Notes under the pieces: generated by a model
What the model was told of the DNA's origin: nothing
Seen by the model: only the letters and a program-made list of their open reading frames with translations
Databases searched by the model: none
Shown: positions 40,915-49,863 of the stretch, piece by piece
Layout of the letters: every line of letters begins with the position of its first letter
Position numbering within the stretch: the stretch's first letter is position 1
Position numbers and translations under genes: made by a program
Origin: Caryophanales bacterium
GTDB lineage: Bacteria; Bacillota; Bacilli; Exiguobacteriales; Exiguobacteriaceae
DNA: 54,537 bases
NCBI GenBank assembly: GCA_902363455.1
Contig: CABJAC010000009.1
Location: 1 to 54,537 of the forward strand
Reading direction: 5' to 3'

Positions 40915-41831
40915 CGCGAATACGGCTTTCTCGTCCGGTAGACCTCATACAACAATAACGAGGCTGCGACCGATGCATTGAGTGATGTGACGTGTCCTGC
41001 CATCGGGAGATGAACAAGGAAATCACATTTTTCACGGACGAGCCGGCTCATGCCTTTCCCTTCACTGCCGATGACGATTCCAAGCGGCATCGTTCCGTCG
41101 AGCGTCCGGTAGTCATCGCTCTCACGGGCATCCGTTCCAACGAACCAGATCCCTTTTTTCTTTAAGTCTTCCATCGTCCGGGTTAGATTCGTCACACGAA
41201 CGACCGGAATGTGTTCGATTGCTCCCGTCGAAGCTTTTGCGACGACTTGTGTCAATCCGACAGACCGGCGTTTCGGAATAATGATCCCGTGGGCACCGAC
41301 GGCATCTGCCGTCCGTAGAATCGATCCGAGATTATGCGGGTCTTCGAGTTCATCGAGTAAAATCATCAACGGCGTCTCGTCTTTCTTTTCCGCCAGTGCA
41401 AAAATATCATCAAGTTCCGCGTATTCGTATGCAGCAACGGCAGCCACGACACCTTGGTGGTTGTCACTTCCCGTCAGACCGTGTAATTTCGAACGTGGAA
41501 CGATTTGTGTCTGGACACCTGCTTCTTTCGCCATCGCATGGATAACGGCAAGCGGTCCTTTTTGCTGTCCTTCTTGGATGAAGAGCTTGTTCATCTCACG
41601 ACCTGTCCGCAACGCTTCGAGAACCGGATTACGACCGTATAAGAAATCTTGTCCTTCTTCGAGCGGTTCGATCACGATCGTCTCTTCTTGTTTTGGTTCA
41701 ATTTTCTTCTGTTTTGCTTTTTCGCCATACGGCTTGTCGCCTTTCGGTTTACGCCCCGGTTGGAACGACTTATTTTCCGTCCGTTGCTTCGGCTTCGAGT
41801 AATTCGAACGCTTGTCCGATGAGTTCTTCAA
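40911..41831 (-). CDS. rlmB: 23S rRNA (guanosine-2'-O-)-methyltransferase RlmB
   Basis: 306 residues from a TTG at 41831, chosen because AGGAGGGG lies 6 bases upstream. The N-terminal ~55 residues are low-complexity and Lys-rich. A substrate-binding domain follows (FLYGRNPVLEALR), then SpoU motifs: LDELEDPHNLGSILRTADAVG, IGSEGKGMSRLV and LNASVAASLLLYE. The family methylates G2251 of 23S rRNA or, in some members, tRNA. The gene starts inside mrnC (62-base overlap) and couples to rae1 (4-base overlap). Confidence 0.92.
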   Translation of the reverse strand: MKNSSDKRSNYSKPKQRTENKSFQPGRKPKGDKPYGEKAKQKKIEPKQEETIVIEPLEEGQDFLYGRNPVLEALRTGREMNKLFIQEGQQKGPLAVIHAMAKEAGVQTQIVPRSKLHGLTGSDNHQGVVAAVAAYEYAELDDIFALAEKKDETPLMILLDELEDPHNLGSILRTADAVGAHGIIIPKRRSVGLTQVVAKASTGAIEHIPVVRVTNLTRTMEDLKKKGIWFVGTDARESDDYRTLDGTMPLGIVIGSEGKGMSRLVREKCDFLVHLPMAGHVTSLNASVAASLLLYEVYRTRKPYSR

Positions 41832-42174
41832 GACGATCCCCTCCTTCTGCAAGATAGATATATCCTAACAAAGCTTCAAACGCCGTTGCGTAACGGTACG
41901 TATGGACGTCCGTACTTTTCGGAACGGAACCTGATTTAGCGTTCTTCCCGCGCCGGACGACGGCCTGTTCTTCTTCTGTTAACGTATTTTCATTTAACCA
42001 TTGTGTCACGACGAAAGCTTGCGCCTGCGCACGGACATACCGGATGGCCGCTTGATGCAACTCACCCGGTTTAACGAATCCCTTTTCAAGCAACCGTTCC
42101 CGAACGTGCATTTCGTAGACGACATCACCCATATAAGCGAGCGCCAACGCATTTAATTGTTTGTAGTTCTTCAT
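41770..42174 (-). CDS. mrnC: Mini-ribonuclease III (MrnC)
   Basis: 134 residues, an RNase III catalytic domain without the double-stranded RNA-binding domain. The acidic motifs YMGDVVYE and [13 protein letters not shown] are present. In Bacillus it matures the ends of 23S rRNA. The ATG overlaps the cysS stop (ATGA); a GTG four codons earlier is possible. Confidence 0.94.
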   Translation of the reverse strand: MKNYKQLNALALAYMGDVVYEMHVRERLLEKGFVKPGELHQAAIRYVRAQAQAFVVTQWLNENTLTEEEQAVVRRGKNAKSGSVPKSTDVHTYRYATAFEALLGYIYLAEGGDRLEELIGQAFELLEAEATDGK

Positions 42175-43568
42175 CCGCGCTTCCACCGCATCCCTTGCGC
42201 TGTATCCTCAAGCAAGATGCCTTGGTCGCGCAGTTGATCACGGATTGCGTCTGCCCGGGCGAAGTCCCGTTCTTTACGCGCCGTGTCACGATCACGAATC
42301 AACTGTTCGACTTCTTCATCAAGCAACCCTTTATCGACCGTCAATGTCACTCCAAGGACCGTCGACAGTTCTTCGAAAACAGCCAGGAATTGCTCCAGCA
42401 CGTCGGTCGCCACTTGGTCTTCACCGAGATATAGATTCGCCTCTTTTGACAAGTCAAAGAGATCGGTCACAGCATTCGCCGTATTGAAATCGTCGTCCAT
42501 CGATGTAATGAAATGTTGTTTGATTTCAGCCATGCGGTTCAGCCATTTCTCATTGGCTGTTCCGAGATTAGCCGTCATCGCCAAGCGATGTTCGATGTTT
42601 GCGACCGATTCCCGGATTCGTGCCAACCCGTTTGCTGCCTGATCAATCAATTCACGGCTGTAGTTGATCGGATGACGGTACTGGACCGACAGCATGAAGA
42701 AACGTAAGACCATCGGATCAACGGCTTGAATCGCTTCATGAACCGTCAGGAAATTGCCGAGTGATTTCGACATCTTTTCATTTTCAATGTTAAGGAAGCC
42801 GTTATGCATCCAGTAGTTCGCAAACTTCTGTGAATTGCAGGCTTCTGATTGAGCAATCTCATTCTCGTGGTGCGGGAATTTAAGGTCCTGCCCACCGGCA
42901 TGAATATCAATCGTGTCCCCGAGATACTTTTTCGCCATCGCCGAGCACTCGATGTGCCAGCCGGGACGTCCTTCTCCCCACGGACTCGTCCATGCCGGTT
43001 CACCCGGTTTTGCCGCTTTCCATAACACGAAATCGAGGGGATCTTCTTTTTTCTCGCCGACTTCAATCCGCGCACCCGAGCGAAGTTCATCAATCGACTG
43101 TTGACTCAATTGACCGTAATCTTCAAAACTGCGTGTCCGGAAGTAGACATCTCCGCTTGACGCATACGCATTTCCTTTTTCGACAAGCACTTCGATAAAG
43201 GCGATGATATCATCCATCGTTTCTGTGACCAACGGATGAATATCCGCTTTTTGGACATTCAACGCACCGGTATCCGCGTGATAGGCTTCGATGAATCGTT
43301 TCGTCAAAGCGTGGTAATCTTCTCCGAGTTCATTCGCCGTCCGGATGATTTTATCATCGACATCCGTGAAATTCGAGACGTACTTGACTTCGTAGCCCCG
43401 ATACGTAAAGTAGCGACGGACCGTATCAAACACGATGGCCGGACGGGCATTTCCGATATGGATGTAGTTGTAGACGGTCGGTCCACAGACATACATCTTG
43501 ACCTTTCCTTCTTCGAGCGGCTTAAATGGTTCCTTCTTTCCGGTCATGCTGTTGTACAGTTGTATCAT
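42171..43568 (-). CDS. cysS: Cysteine--tRNA ligase
   Basis: 465 residues. The HIGH motif reads [12 protein letters not shown] is intact; the zinc-site cysteine of MYVCGPTVY is C28 and the other zinc ligands lie near ECSAMA and the HHENE segment. It charges tRNA-Cys. A strong AAGGAGGA site lies in the 3' end of cysE, and the genes overlap by 47 bases. Both are under the cysteine T-box. Confidence 0.97.
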   Translation of the reverse strand: MIQLYNSMTGKKEPFKPLEEGKVKMYVCGPTVYNYIHIGNARPAIVFDTVRRYFTYRGYEVKYVSNFTDVDDKIIRTANELGEDYHALTKRFIEAYHADTGALNVQKADIHPLVTETMDDIIAFIEVLVEKGNAYASSGDVYFRTRSFEDYGQLSQQSIDELRSGARIEVGEKKEDPLDFVLWKAAKPGEPAWTSPWGEGRPGWHIECSAMAKKYLGDTIDIHAGGQDLKFPHHENEIAQSEACNSQKFANYWMHNGFLNIENEKMSKSLGNFLTVHEAIQAVDPMVLRFFMLSVQYRHPINYSRELIDQAANGLARIRESVANIEHRLAMTANLGTANEKWLNRMAEIKQHFITSMDDDFNTANAVTDLFDLSKEANLYLGEDQVATDVLEQFLAVFEELSTVLGVTLTVDKGLLDEEVEQLIRDRDTARKERDFARADAIRDQLRDQGILLEDTAQGMRWKRG

Positions 43569-44205
43569 GGCGGTGTCCTCCTTTTATTCGTTCAATCTCA
43601 CGTTTTAATTGTTCAAGTTCCAGTTCAATCCGTTCCTGGCATTCACGAACCGGATCAGGTAATTGATGATCGAGCGGTGCGTCGACTTTTATTCCATCTT
43701 GTATCACGACACGTCCGGGAATTCCGACGACCGTCGCATTTGACGGCACATCTTTTAAAACAACAGAGCTTGCTCCAATCTTGGATGAATCCCCAATCGT
43801 GATATCACCGAGCACTCGTGCACCGGCTGATACGAGGACACCGTTTCCGAGTGTCGGATGCCGTTTGCCCGTTTCTTTCCCTGTTCCCCCGAGTGTCACA
43901 CCTTGGAATAAGGTGACATCATCACCGATAATCGCCGTCTCACCGATGACGACTCCCATACCATGATCGATGAATAAACGTCGGCCGATCGTCGCACCGG
44001 GATGAATCTCGATTCCTGTCAGAAACCGACTGAATTGAGACAGCATTCGTGCGGGTAAATGCAGATTTAGTTTCCACATCCGATGAGCCAGCCGGTGCAT
44101 CCAGACAGCGTGCAACCCGGGATAGGTCAAGACGACTTCCGTCGCACTCCGGGCAGCCGGATCCTGCTTAAATACGTTGCGGATATCTTCGCGCATCCGT
44201 GTCAT
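43522..44205 (-). CDS. cysE: Serine O-acetyltransferase
   Basis: 227 residues, start [19 protein letters not shown] after GAGAGGAG. The N-terminal helical domain (to about 85) is followed by the left-handed beta-helix hexapeptide region with [11 protein letters not shown] and [13 protein letters not shown], and a helical C-terminal tail. It makes O-acetylserine for cysteine synthesis. A longer in-frame extension runs through the T-box leader and is rejected. The charged C-terminal tail is read through the start of cysS. Confidence 0.95.
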   Translation of the reverse strand: MTRMREDIRNVFKQDPAARSATEVVLTYPGLHAVWMHRLAHRMWKLNLHLPARMLSQFSRFLTGIEIHPGATIGRRLFIDHGMGVVIGETAIIGDDVTLFQGVTLGGTGKETGKRHPTLGNGVLVSAGARVLGDITIGDSSKIGASSVVLKDVPSNATVVGIPGRVVIQDGIKVDAPLDHQLPDPVRECQERIELELEQLKREIERIKGGHRHDTTVQQHDRKEGTI

Positions 44206-44226
44206 GTTTGTTCTCCTCTCCATAAG

Positions 44227-44450
44227 AAAAAGCGCCTCCGTGCATCGCTGCACAGAGACGCCAATCAGCGCGGTCCCACTCTGTTTGGATGAATCGATCA
44301 TCCCTCTCCGGTCCGTTAACGCCGGAGATACGTCTACGCCTACTCTCACTGATTTCGGGCAGCACTCAGAGGGGCATTTCGAAACGCGTCTGTTCAAGCT
44401 CTCTCACCATTCAAGCTTGTCTCTGGATAACAGCCATCGTTTCTACTTTC
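44227..44450 (-). promoter_or_regulatory. Cysteine T-box leader of cysE-cysS
   Basis: The T-box core AGAGTGGGACCGCG lies at 44282-44269, followed by a terminator hairpin built on GCGTCTCTGTGCA/TGCACGGAGGCGC with a TTTTT run (44227-44258). Upstream stem I pieces (GGTGAGAGAGCTTGAACAG, GTAGGCGTAGACGT) are recognisable. TGC (Cys) triplets occur at the specifier-loop position (44364-44362 and 44361-44359). Uncharged tRNA-Cys should stabilise the antiterminator and turn on the operon. No promoter is clear; it may lie in the end of gltX. Confidence 0.88.
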
Positions 44451-44467
44451 CTCATCTACGCTTTATT

Positions 44468-45913
44468 TTATGCGTCTAGACGCGCAAGTACGCGGTCTTT
44501 TCCTAATAGTTGAATCGTGTTCGGAAGCTCTGGTCCGTGTGTATGTCCTGTCGTAGCGACACGGATTGGCATGAACAGATTTTTCCCTTTTTGTCCGGTT
44601 GCTTTTTGGGTCGCTTTAATGGCTCCCTTGATAGCTTCCGGTGTCCATTCTTCAAGTGTCCGCAACTGGTTTGCGAATTCACTCAAGACTGCAGGAACTG
44701 TTTCTCCTGCCAAGACAGTATTTGCTTCTTCATCATACACCAGTTCATCCTCAAAGAACATCTCTGAAAGCTCAACGATTTCTGCACCGTGTGTCATCTG
44801 TTCCCGGTATAATCCGACCAAATTTTGTGCCCAGACAAACTCTTCTTCCGTCGGTTCGCTTGAAACACGTCCCGCGTCTTGCAGGAACGGCAGGCTTGCT
44901 TCGAATACTTCTTCGAATGACTGGTGTTTCATGTATTGACCGTTGATCCAAGCGAGCTTTTGTTGGTCAAAGACAGCTGGACTCTTCGACAGACGAGAGG
45001 CGTCAAAAATTTCGATGAACTCTTCTTTTGTAAAGATTTCCTGTTCACCGACCGGCGACCAGCCAAGCAACGTCACGAAGTTGAGTAATGCTTCCGGCAA
45101 GTAGCCGAGATCTTTATACTGCTCGATGTATTGGATGATCGACTGATCACGTTTCGACAGTTTTTTGTGTTCTTCATTGACGATCAACGTCATGTGACCG
45201 AATGTCGGGTACTCCCAACCGAATGCATCATAAATCATCATCTGCTTCGGTGTGTTCGAGATATGGTCGTCTCCACGCAACACGTGACTGATAGCCATCA
45301 AGTGGTCATCGATGACAACAGCGAAGTTGTACGTCGGGATACCGTCTTTTTTGACGATGACCCAATCTCCGAAGTCTTTTGATTCGAACGAAACGTCTTC
45401 TTTGACGATATCATTCCACGTGTATGTGACGCTTTCCGGAACACGGATCCGAATCGACGGTGTCCGGCCTTCTGCCACAAACGCCTCTTCTTGTTCTTGC
45501 GTCAGATTACGGTGTGCACCTGAATAACGGGGTGCTTCGCCGCGGGCGATTTGTGCTTCCCGTTCTGCTTCGAGTTCTTCTGATGTCATGTAGCAGCGGT
45601 ACGCTAATCCTTTTTCAAGTAACTCGTCTGTGTATTTTTTATACAGATCAAGCCGCTCCATTTGGAAGTAAGGACCATAGTCGCCACCGCGACCCGGACC
45701 TTCATCCCAGTCGATGCCGAGCCACTCCAGATACTTCATCTGACTTTCCACACCACCATCGATGTTTCGTTTCTGATCCGTATCCTCAATTCGTAAAATC
45801 ATCTTGCCGCCTGCGTGTCGCGCAAACAGGTAGTTGAACAATGCTGTTCGGGCATTTCCAATATGAAGGTGTCCCGTTGGACTTGGTGCATAACGTACAC
45901 GTACTTCTGCCAT
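44468..45913 (-). CDS. gltX: Glutamate--tRNA ligase
   Basis: 481 residues. Class I motifs HIGN (about 17-20) and KLSKR (about 250) are present; a helical anticodon-binding domain follows. In Bacillaceae GltX also mischarges tRNA-Gln for the amidotransferase route; that this holds here is inference. The T-box of cysE begins just after the stop. Confidence 0.97.
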   Translation of the reverse strand: MAEVRVRYAPSPTGHLHIGNARTALFNYLFARHAGGKMILRIEDTDQKRNIDGGVESQMKYLEWLGIDWDEGPGRGGDYGPYFQMERLDLYKKYTDELLEKGLAYRCYMTSEELEAEREAQIARGEAPRYSGAHRNLTQEQEEAFVAEGRTPSIRIRVPESVTYTWNDIVKEDVSFESKDFGDWVIVKKDGIPTYNFAVVIDDHLMAISHVLRGDDHISNTPKQMMIYDAFGWEYPTFGHMTLIVNEEHKKLSKRDQSIIQYIEQYKDLGYLPEALLNFVTLLGWSPVGEQEIFTKEEFIEIFDASRLSKSPAVFDQQKLAWINGQYMKHQSFEEVFEASLPFLQDAGRVSSEPTEEEFVWAQNLVGLYREQMTHGAEIVELSEMFFEDELVYDEEANTVLAGETVPAVLSEFANQLRTLEEWTPEAIKGAIKATQKATGQKGKNLFMPIRVATTGHTHGPELPNTIQLLGKDRVLARLDA

Positions 45914-45950
45914 TACCGATCCACTCCTTTAGTCTAAAATTCGCTTAACT

Positions 45951-45979
45951 AGTATACCTTATTCTTCAATTCGTTTCAG
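45951..45979 (-). promoter_or_regulatory. Probable promoter of gltX
   Basis: -35 CTGAAA (45974-45979, inside the end of ispF), a 17-bp spacer, -10 TATACT (45951-45956), about 40 bases before the gltX start codon. Confidence 0.5.
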
Positions 45980-46441
45980 CAAAATCACAGCCTGACATGC
46001 GATTCCTTCTTCGCGCCCGGTAAAGCCGAGCCATTCCGTCGTCGTCGCCTTGACATTGATCTGTTCGATATCCGCTTCAAGCAGTTCCGCAATTCGTGCC
46101 CGCATCGTATCGATATACGGACGTAATTTCGGCGCTTGAGCAATGACTGTCGCGTCTAAATTGCCCAGTTCATAACCTTGTGCTTTAACGAGCGCATAGA
46201 CGTGTTGCAATAACTTCGCTGAATCCGCGTCTTTAAATTCCGGATTCGTATCCGGGAAGTGTTTCCCGATATCACCGGCTGCGATGGCACCGAGTGCCGC
46301 GTCAGCAATTGTATGTAACAGGACATCGGCGTCCGAATGACCGAGCAACCCTTTCGTGTGCGGAATCTCAATTCCACCTAAAATCAGTTTCCGATCCTCT
46401 GCAAAGGCATGTACATCAAAACCTTGTCCAATTCGAATCAT
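45959..46441 (-). CDS. ispF: 2-C-methyl-D-erythritol 2,4-cyclodiphosphate synthase
   Basis: 160 residues from the third of three consecutive ATGs ([13 protein letters not shown]), which has the best spacing to GAGGG. Metal ligands D9, H11 and H43 ([10 protein letters not shown]) match the family. It forms the cyclic diphosphate of the MEP isoprenoid pathway. The first of the three ATGs overlaps the ispD stop. The order ispD-ispF is conserved. Confidence 0.96.
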   Translation of the reverse strand: MIRIGQGFDVHAFAEDRKLILGGIEIPHTKGLLGHSDADVLLHTIADAALGAIAAGDIGKHFPDTNPEFKDADSAKLLQHVYALVKAQGYELGNLDATVIAQAPKLRPYIDTMRARIAELLEADIEQINVKATTTEWLGFTGREEGIACQAVILLKRIEE

Positions 46442-46443
46442 CA

Positions 46444-47127
46444 TCATTTCCCTCGTTTCGTTAGAATGGCTTCTCCAAATAATAAATCATCCGGTGTCGT
46501 CACTTTAATGTTCTCATATTGTCCGGTGACCCAGGTCACCGTTCCTCCGTCCCATTCTATCAAACTTGCGTCATCCGTACCTAAAAATTCGGTTGCCGCT
46601 TTTTCGTGAACGGTCCGAATCACTTCCAGCTGAAAAGCTTGCGGTGTCTGGGCTGCCATCAACTCATCACGGGGGACTGTCTCGACAATTGAGTCGCCCT
46701 CAACCCGTTTGACGGTATCCTTGATCGGAACACCTAAAATTGCAGCCCCGGTCTGTTCGGCTGCTTCGACGACCTGCTGAATCGATTCGATTGTCACGAA
46801 CGGCCGTGCTCCGTCATGAATTAAGATGATACCAGGTTCCGTAACCGCCTCTAGTCCACACTTTACACTTTCCTGACGTTCACGTCCGCCCGGAACGAGA
46901 CGGATCGGCGTCTTGTATGGTTCAGTGATGCGTTCGAACCATGATTGCTCCGCTGGATTAATTGCAAGAATGATTTCAAGACAGGCAGGATCCTGTTCAA
47001 AGACATCGAGTGTCCATTCGATGATGGAACGGTTTCGTAACGTCAGCATCAACTTGTTTCGATCGGCGCCCATCCGCTTGCCTGCTCCGGCGGCCGGAAT
47101 CACAATCCGATATGTGTGTTCTTTCAT
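46444..47127 (-). CDS. ispD: 2-C-methyl-D-erythritol 4-phosphate cytidylyltransferase
   Basis: 227 residues. The nucleotide-binding [15 protein letters not shown] motif is at about 11-25, and the conserved VHDGARPF-like segment reads IHDGARPF. It couples CTP to methylerythritol phosphate in the MEP pathway. An AAGAGGGA site precedes the ATG. A terminator lies between yacL and this gene, so it may have an unseen promoter or rely on read-through. Confidence 0.96.
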   Translation of the reverse strand: MKEHTYRIVIPAAGAGKRMGADRNKLMLTLRNRSIIEWTLDVFEQDPACLEIILAINPAEQSWFERITEPYKTPIRLVPGGRERQESVKCGLEAVTEPGIILIHDGARPFVTIESIQQVVEAAEQTGAAILGVPIKDTVKRVEGDSIVETVPRDELMAAQTPQAFQLEVIRTVHEKAATEFLGTDDASLIEWDGGTVTWVTGQYENIKVTTPDDLLFGEAILTKRGK

Positions 47128-47147
47128 CTAGTTCCCTCTTTTCTCAT

Positions 47148-47181
47148 AAGTAAAGACTGCCAAAATCATTTTTGGCAGTCT
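47148..47181 (-). terminator. Rho-independent terminator after yacL
   Basis: Perfect 12-bp stem AGACTGCCAAAA/TTTTGGCAGTCT with a 4-base loop and a short T-rich tail. The tail is interrupted (TTTACTT), so termination may be partial. Confidence 0.78.
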
Positions 47182-47186
47182 GTCGT

Positions 47187-48275
47187 TTATTTTTCTTGGG
47201 GTTTCGCAAAGATCATACGTCCTGCAGACGTCTGTAAAACACTGGTCACGACGACACCAATTGTCTTCGAAATCAAATGTTTTCCTTCTTCGACGACGAC
47301 CATCGTCCCGTCTTCCAAATAAGCAATTCCCTGTTTTTGTTCTTTCCCCTCTTTGATGACAAGAACCGTCATCTCTTCACCGGGAATCACCACTTGCTTG
47401 ACGGCATTCGCCAAATCATTGATGTTTAAAACACGAACGTTCCGGACTTCACACACTTTGTTCAAGTTATAGTCATTTGTCACGACGATACCTTTGATCA
47501 ATTCAGCAAGCTTAATCAATTTGATGTCCACTTCCGGGACGTCTTCAAAATCACCGTCATAAATCTCGACTTCCATGCCGGGAATCGATTGGAGTTCTTT
47601 GAGGACATCCAGCCCACGCCGTCCGCGGTTTCGCTTCAGCGTGTCCGATGAATCCGCGATATACTGTAACTCACCGATGACGAATTGCGGGACAATCAGT
47701 TTGCCTTCGACAAATCCGGTTTTCGCAATATCGGTAATCCGACCGTCGATGATGACACTCGTATCGAGGACTTTACTGTTTGATTTTTCGACAACAACAG
47801 GCTCTGCCGCCTTTTTCTCTGTCTGATTATTATTGTTACGTAAGAAGACTTTTGTCAGTTCGTGACGCTTCCGGTAACCGACCGTAAATCCGAGATACCC
47901 GAACAGGACTGCGACAATCATGGTTAACACATTACTCAGTAACGGAATACCGACAAGTTCAATTAGCATACTGACGAGAAAGGCCATGACGAGACCAACT
48001 AATAAGCCGAATGTGCCGAAAAATAAATCGGCGACAGGTGCTTTCACTAACTTTTCTTCTAAAAACCGGAGAAGTCGAATCACAGAATCCGTAATGAATA
48101 ATCCAATTAATAAAAATATGAGTGCACCAATCGTTCCTGTAACGTATGTGGTCATCAACCATTCCGGGAAAGCCATCTTCGTCGCTGCTTCAATCAGTTG
48201 AAATAATTCAGGAAGCAACAAGATACCAAGCGCAAGACCTAATAACGCAAAAAAGATCCTGATGACAATTTTCAA
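47187..48275 (-). CDS. yacL: Membrane protein with PIN and TRAM domains (YacL)
   Basis: 362 residues from a TTG at 48275, 8 bases after AAGGAGG; a GTG nine bases earlier lies in that site. Four transmembrane helices (about 3-25, 42-65, 83-107, 112-130) precede a cytosolic PIN-like nuclease domain (VLDTSVIIDGRI at about 171-182, later VVTNDYNLNK) and a C-terminal TRAM domain (about 295-355). The activity is not established. The terminator after it separates it from ispD. Confidence 0.9.
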   Translation of the reverse strand: MKIVIRIFFALLGLALGILLLPELFQLIEAATKMAFPEWLMTTYVTGTIGALIFLLIGLFITDSVIRLLRFLEEKLVKAPVADLFFGTFGLLVGLVMAFLVSMLIELVGIPLLSNVLTMIVAVLFGYLGFTVGYRKRHELTKVFLRNNNNQTEKKAAEPVVVEKSNSKVLDTSVIIDGRITDIAKTGFVEGKLIVPQFVIGELQYIADSSDTLKRNRGRRGLDVLKELQSIPGMEVEIYDGDFEDVPEVDIKLIKLAELIKGIVVTNDYNLNKVCEVRNVRVLNINDLANAVKQVVIPGEEMTVLVIKEGKEQKQGIAYLEDGTMVVVEEGKHLISKTIGVVVTSVLQTSAGRMIFAKPQEK

Positions 48276-48306
48276 TCTTCCCACCTCCTTTTATTATTTT
48301 AAGTTC

Positions 48307-48312
48307 ATTGTA
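48307..48312 (-). promoter_or_regulatory. Probable extended -10 of yacL
   Basis: TGT followed by TACAAT (48307-48312), an extended -10 without a clear -35, about 32 bases before the yacL start. Confidence 0.4.
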
Positions 48313-48346
48313 ACATGTATTTATTTGAATCACCTACGGCTTAAGG

Positions 48347-48383
48347 TGGGGAAACTGTTTACAATTCCTTAACACCTTCCCCA
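48347..48383 (-). other. Hairpin downstream of radA
   Basis: TGGGGAA/TTTCCCCA arms with a short inner pairing; no T run follows on the minus strand. It may be a weak terminator or 3'-end protecting hairpin of radA. Confidence 0.4.
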
Positions 48384-48406
48384 TCTTTTCCCGTAGTTGA
48401 AACTGT

Positions 48407-49783
48407 TTAGAAAGGAATGGTTTCCCGCAGTGCTTCATCTACACTCTCCACCCCGATTACCGTAATCCCGGGCGGATAGGTCCACCCACCAAGGTTGTTT
48501 TTCGGAATAATGGCACGGGTAAAGCCAAGCTTCGCCGCTTCAGCGACTCGTTGCTCGATGCGTGATACGCGTCTGACTTCTCCGGTCAATCCCACTTCCC
48601 CGATGACGACATCTGTCGGTCGGGTCGGTTTATCCCGGAAACTGGAGGCGACCGCGACACAAATTGCTAAATCGATGGCCGGTTCATCCAGTTTAACCCC
48701 ACCTGCTGCCTTAAGATAGGCATCTTGCGTCTGAAGCAACAATCCTGACCGTTTCTCTAGGACAGCCATCAGCAAGGCGACTTTATTCTGATCGATACCT
48801 GTCGCCATACGACGCGGATTCCCGAACGAAGTCGGGGAAATCAATGCTTGTAATTCCACCAAAACTGTTCGTGTTCCTTCCATTGAAGCTACAATCGTTG
48901 ATCCGGATACACCGGACGTCCGTTCTTCGAGGAAAATCTCCGATGGATTCAAGACTTCTTCAAGCCCTGATTCCCGCATTTCAAAAATTCCGATTTCATT
49001 CGTCGAACCAAATCGGTTTTTAACCGCCCGTAAAATCCGGAACGTATGATGACGTTCCCCTTCAAAATACAGAACAGCATCTACCATATGCTCGAGTAGA
49101 CGCGGTCCGGCAATCGATCCCTGTTTTGTCACGTGACCGACAATGAAGATGGCAATTCCGCGACTCTTGGCGATTTTCATCAGCATCGCTGTACACTCCC
49201 GCACTTGCGTGACACTGCCCGGCGCAGATTGAATTTCGTCAATGTAAACCGTTTGGATGGAGTCGATGATCAAGAAGGCCGGATTTTCTTCATCGACGAC
49301 CCGTTCAATCATATTCATGTCCGTCTCACTCAAGACAAACAAGTCCTGCGTCGGCAACCCGAGTCGTTCCGCGCGTAATTTCGTTTGTTTAAGCGATTCT
49401 TCTCCTGAAATGTACAGGACTTTTTCTCCACGCGCCGCAAGACGTGCACTGGTCTGAAGTAAAATCGTCGACTTCCCGATTCCCGGATCACCACCGACAA
49501 GAACCATCGAGCCAGGTACGATACCACCGCCGAGGACCCGGTCAAATTCACCGCTGCCCGTGAAAACACGGCTTTCTTCTTGTGACAAGATATTAGATAA
49601 ACGTTCCGGTTTTAACTGTTTTGTCGTCGTGTGCACGAAAGCAGAACCCCGCCGTGCCTTTTTCTCTTCGACAACTTCTTCGACCATCGTGTTCCATTCA
49701 CCACAGCCGGAGCAACGGCCCATCCATTTCGGAGATTCCGTTCCACAACTCTGGCAGACAAATTTCGTCTTTAGTTTAGCCAA
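48407..49783 (-). CDS. radA: DNA repair protein RadA (Sms)
   Basis: 458 residues from a TTG at 49783 (then [13 protein letters not shown]), which matches the family N terminus and is 9 bases from AGAAAGG; the ATG three codons earlier abuts the ribosome site. A zinc finger C10/C13/C24/C27, Walker [11 protein letters not shown] (97-106), the KNRFGSTNE motif and a C-terminal Lon-like domain are present. RadA is a RecA-like helicase in recombination. In B. subtilis disA follows; here it does not. Confidence 0.96.
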   Translation of the reverse strand: MAKLKTKFVCQSCGTESPKWMGRCSGCGEWNTMVEEVVEEKKARRGSAFVHTTTKQLKPERLSNILSQEESRVFTGSGEFDRVLGGGIVPGSMVLVGGDPGIGKSTILLQTSARLAARGEKVLYISGEESLKQTKLRAERLGLPTQDLFVLSETDMNMIERVVDEENPAFLIIDSIQTVYIDEIQSAPGSVTQVRECTAMLMKIAKSRGIAIFIVGHVTKQGSIAGPRLLEHMVDAVLYFEGERHHTFRILRAVKNRFGSTNEIGIFEMRESGLEEVLNPSEIFLEERTSGVSGSTIVASMEGTRTVLVELQALISPTSFGNPRRMATGIDQNKVALLMAVLEKRSGLLLQTQDAYLKAAGGVKLDEPAIDLAICVAVASSFRDKPTRPTDVVIGEVGLTGEVRRVSRIEQRVAEAAKLGFTRAIIPKNNLGGWTYPPGITVIGVESVDEALRETIPF

Positions 49784-49808
49784 GTGATCCATCCTTTCTC
49801 TTTATCAA

Positions 49809-49852
49809 GAAAAAAAGTCCAGCTTTCGCCTCATACTTGCGAAAGCTGGACC
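49809..49852 (-). terminator. Rho-independent terminator after clpC
   Basis: Perfect 13-bp stem GTCCAGCTTTCGC/GCGAAAGCTGGAC (49851-49839 with 49829-49817) followed by seven T. It ends the ctsR operon; radA must be reached by read-through or a promoter I cannot see. Confidence 0.92.
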
Positions 49853-49863
49853 CTGTTGATCAA

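Noticed and set aside
41209..41802. Open frame of 197 codons on the plus strand in rlmB
   Set aside because: Antisense to intact SpoU motifs; Ser/Ala-rich shadow sequence.
44206..44397. N-terminal extension of CysE by 64 residues
   Set aside because: It translates the T-box leader and terminator, which are clearly RNA elements.
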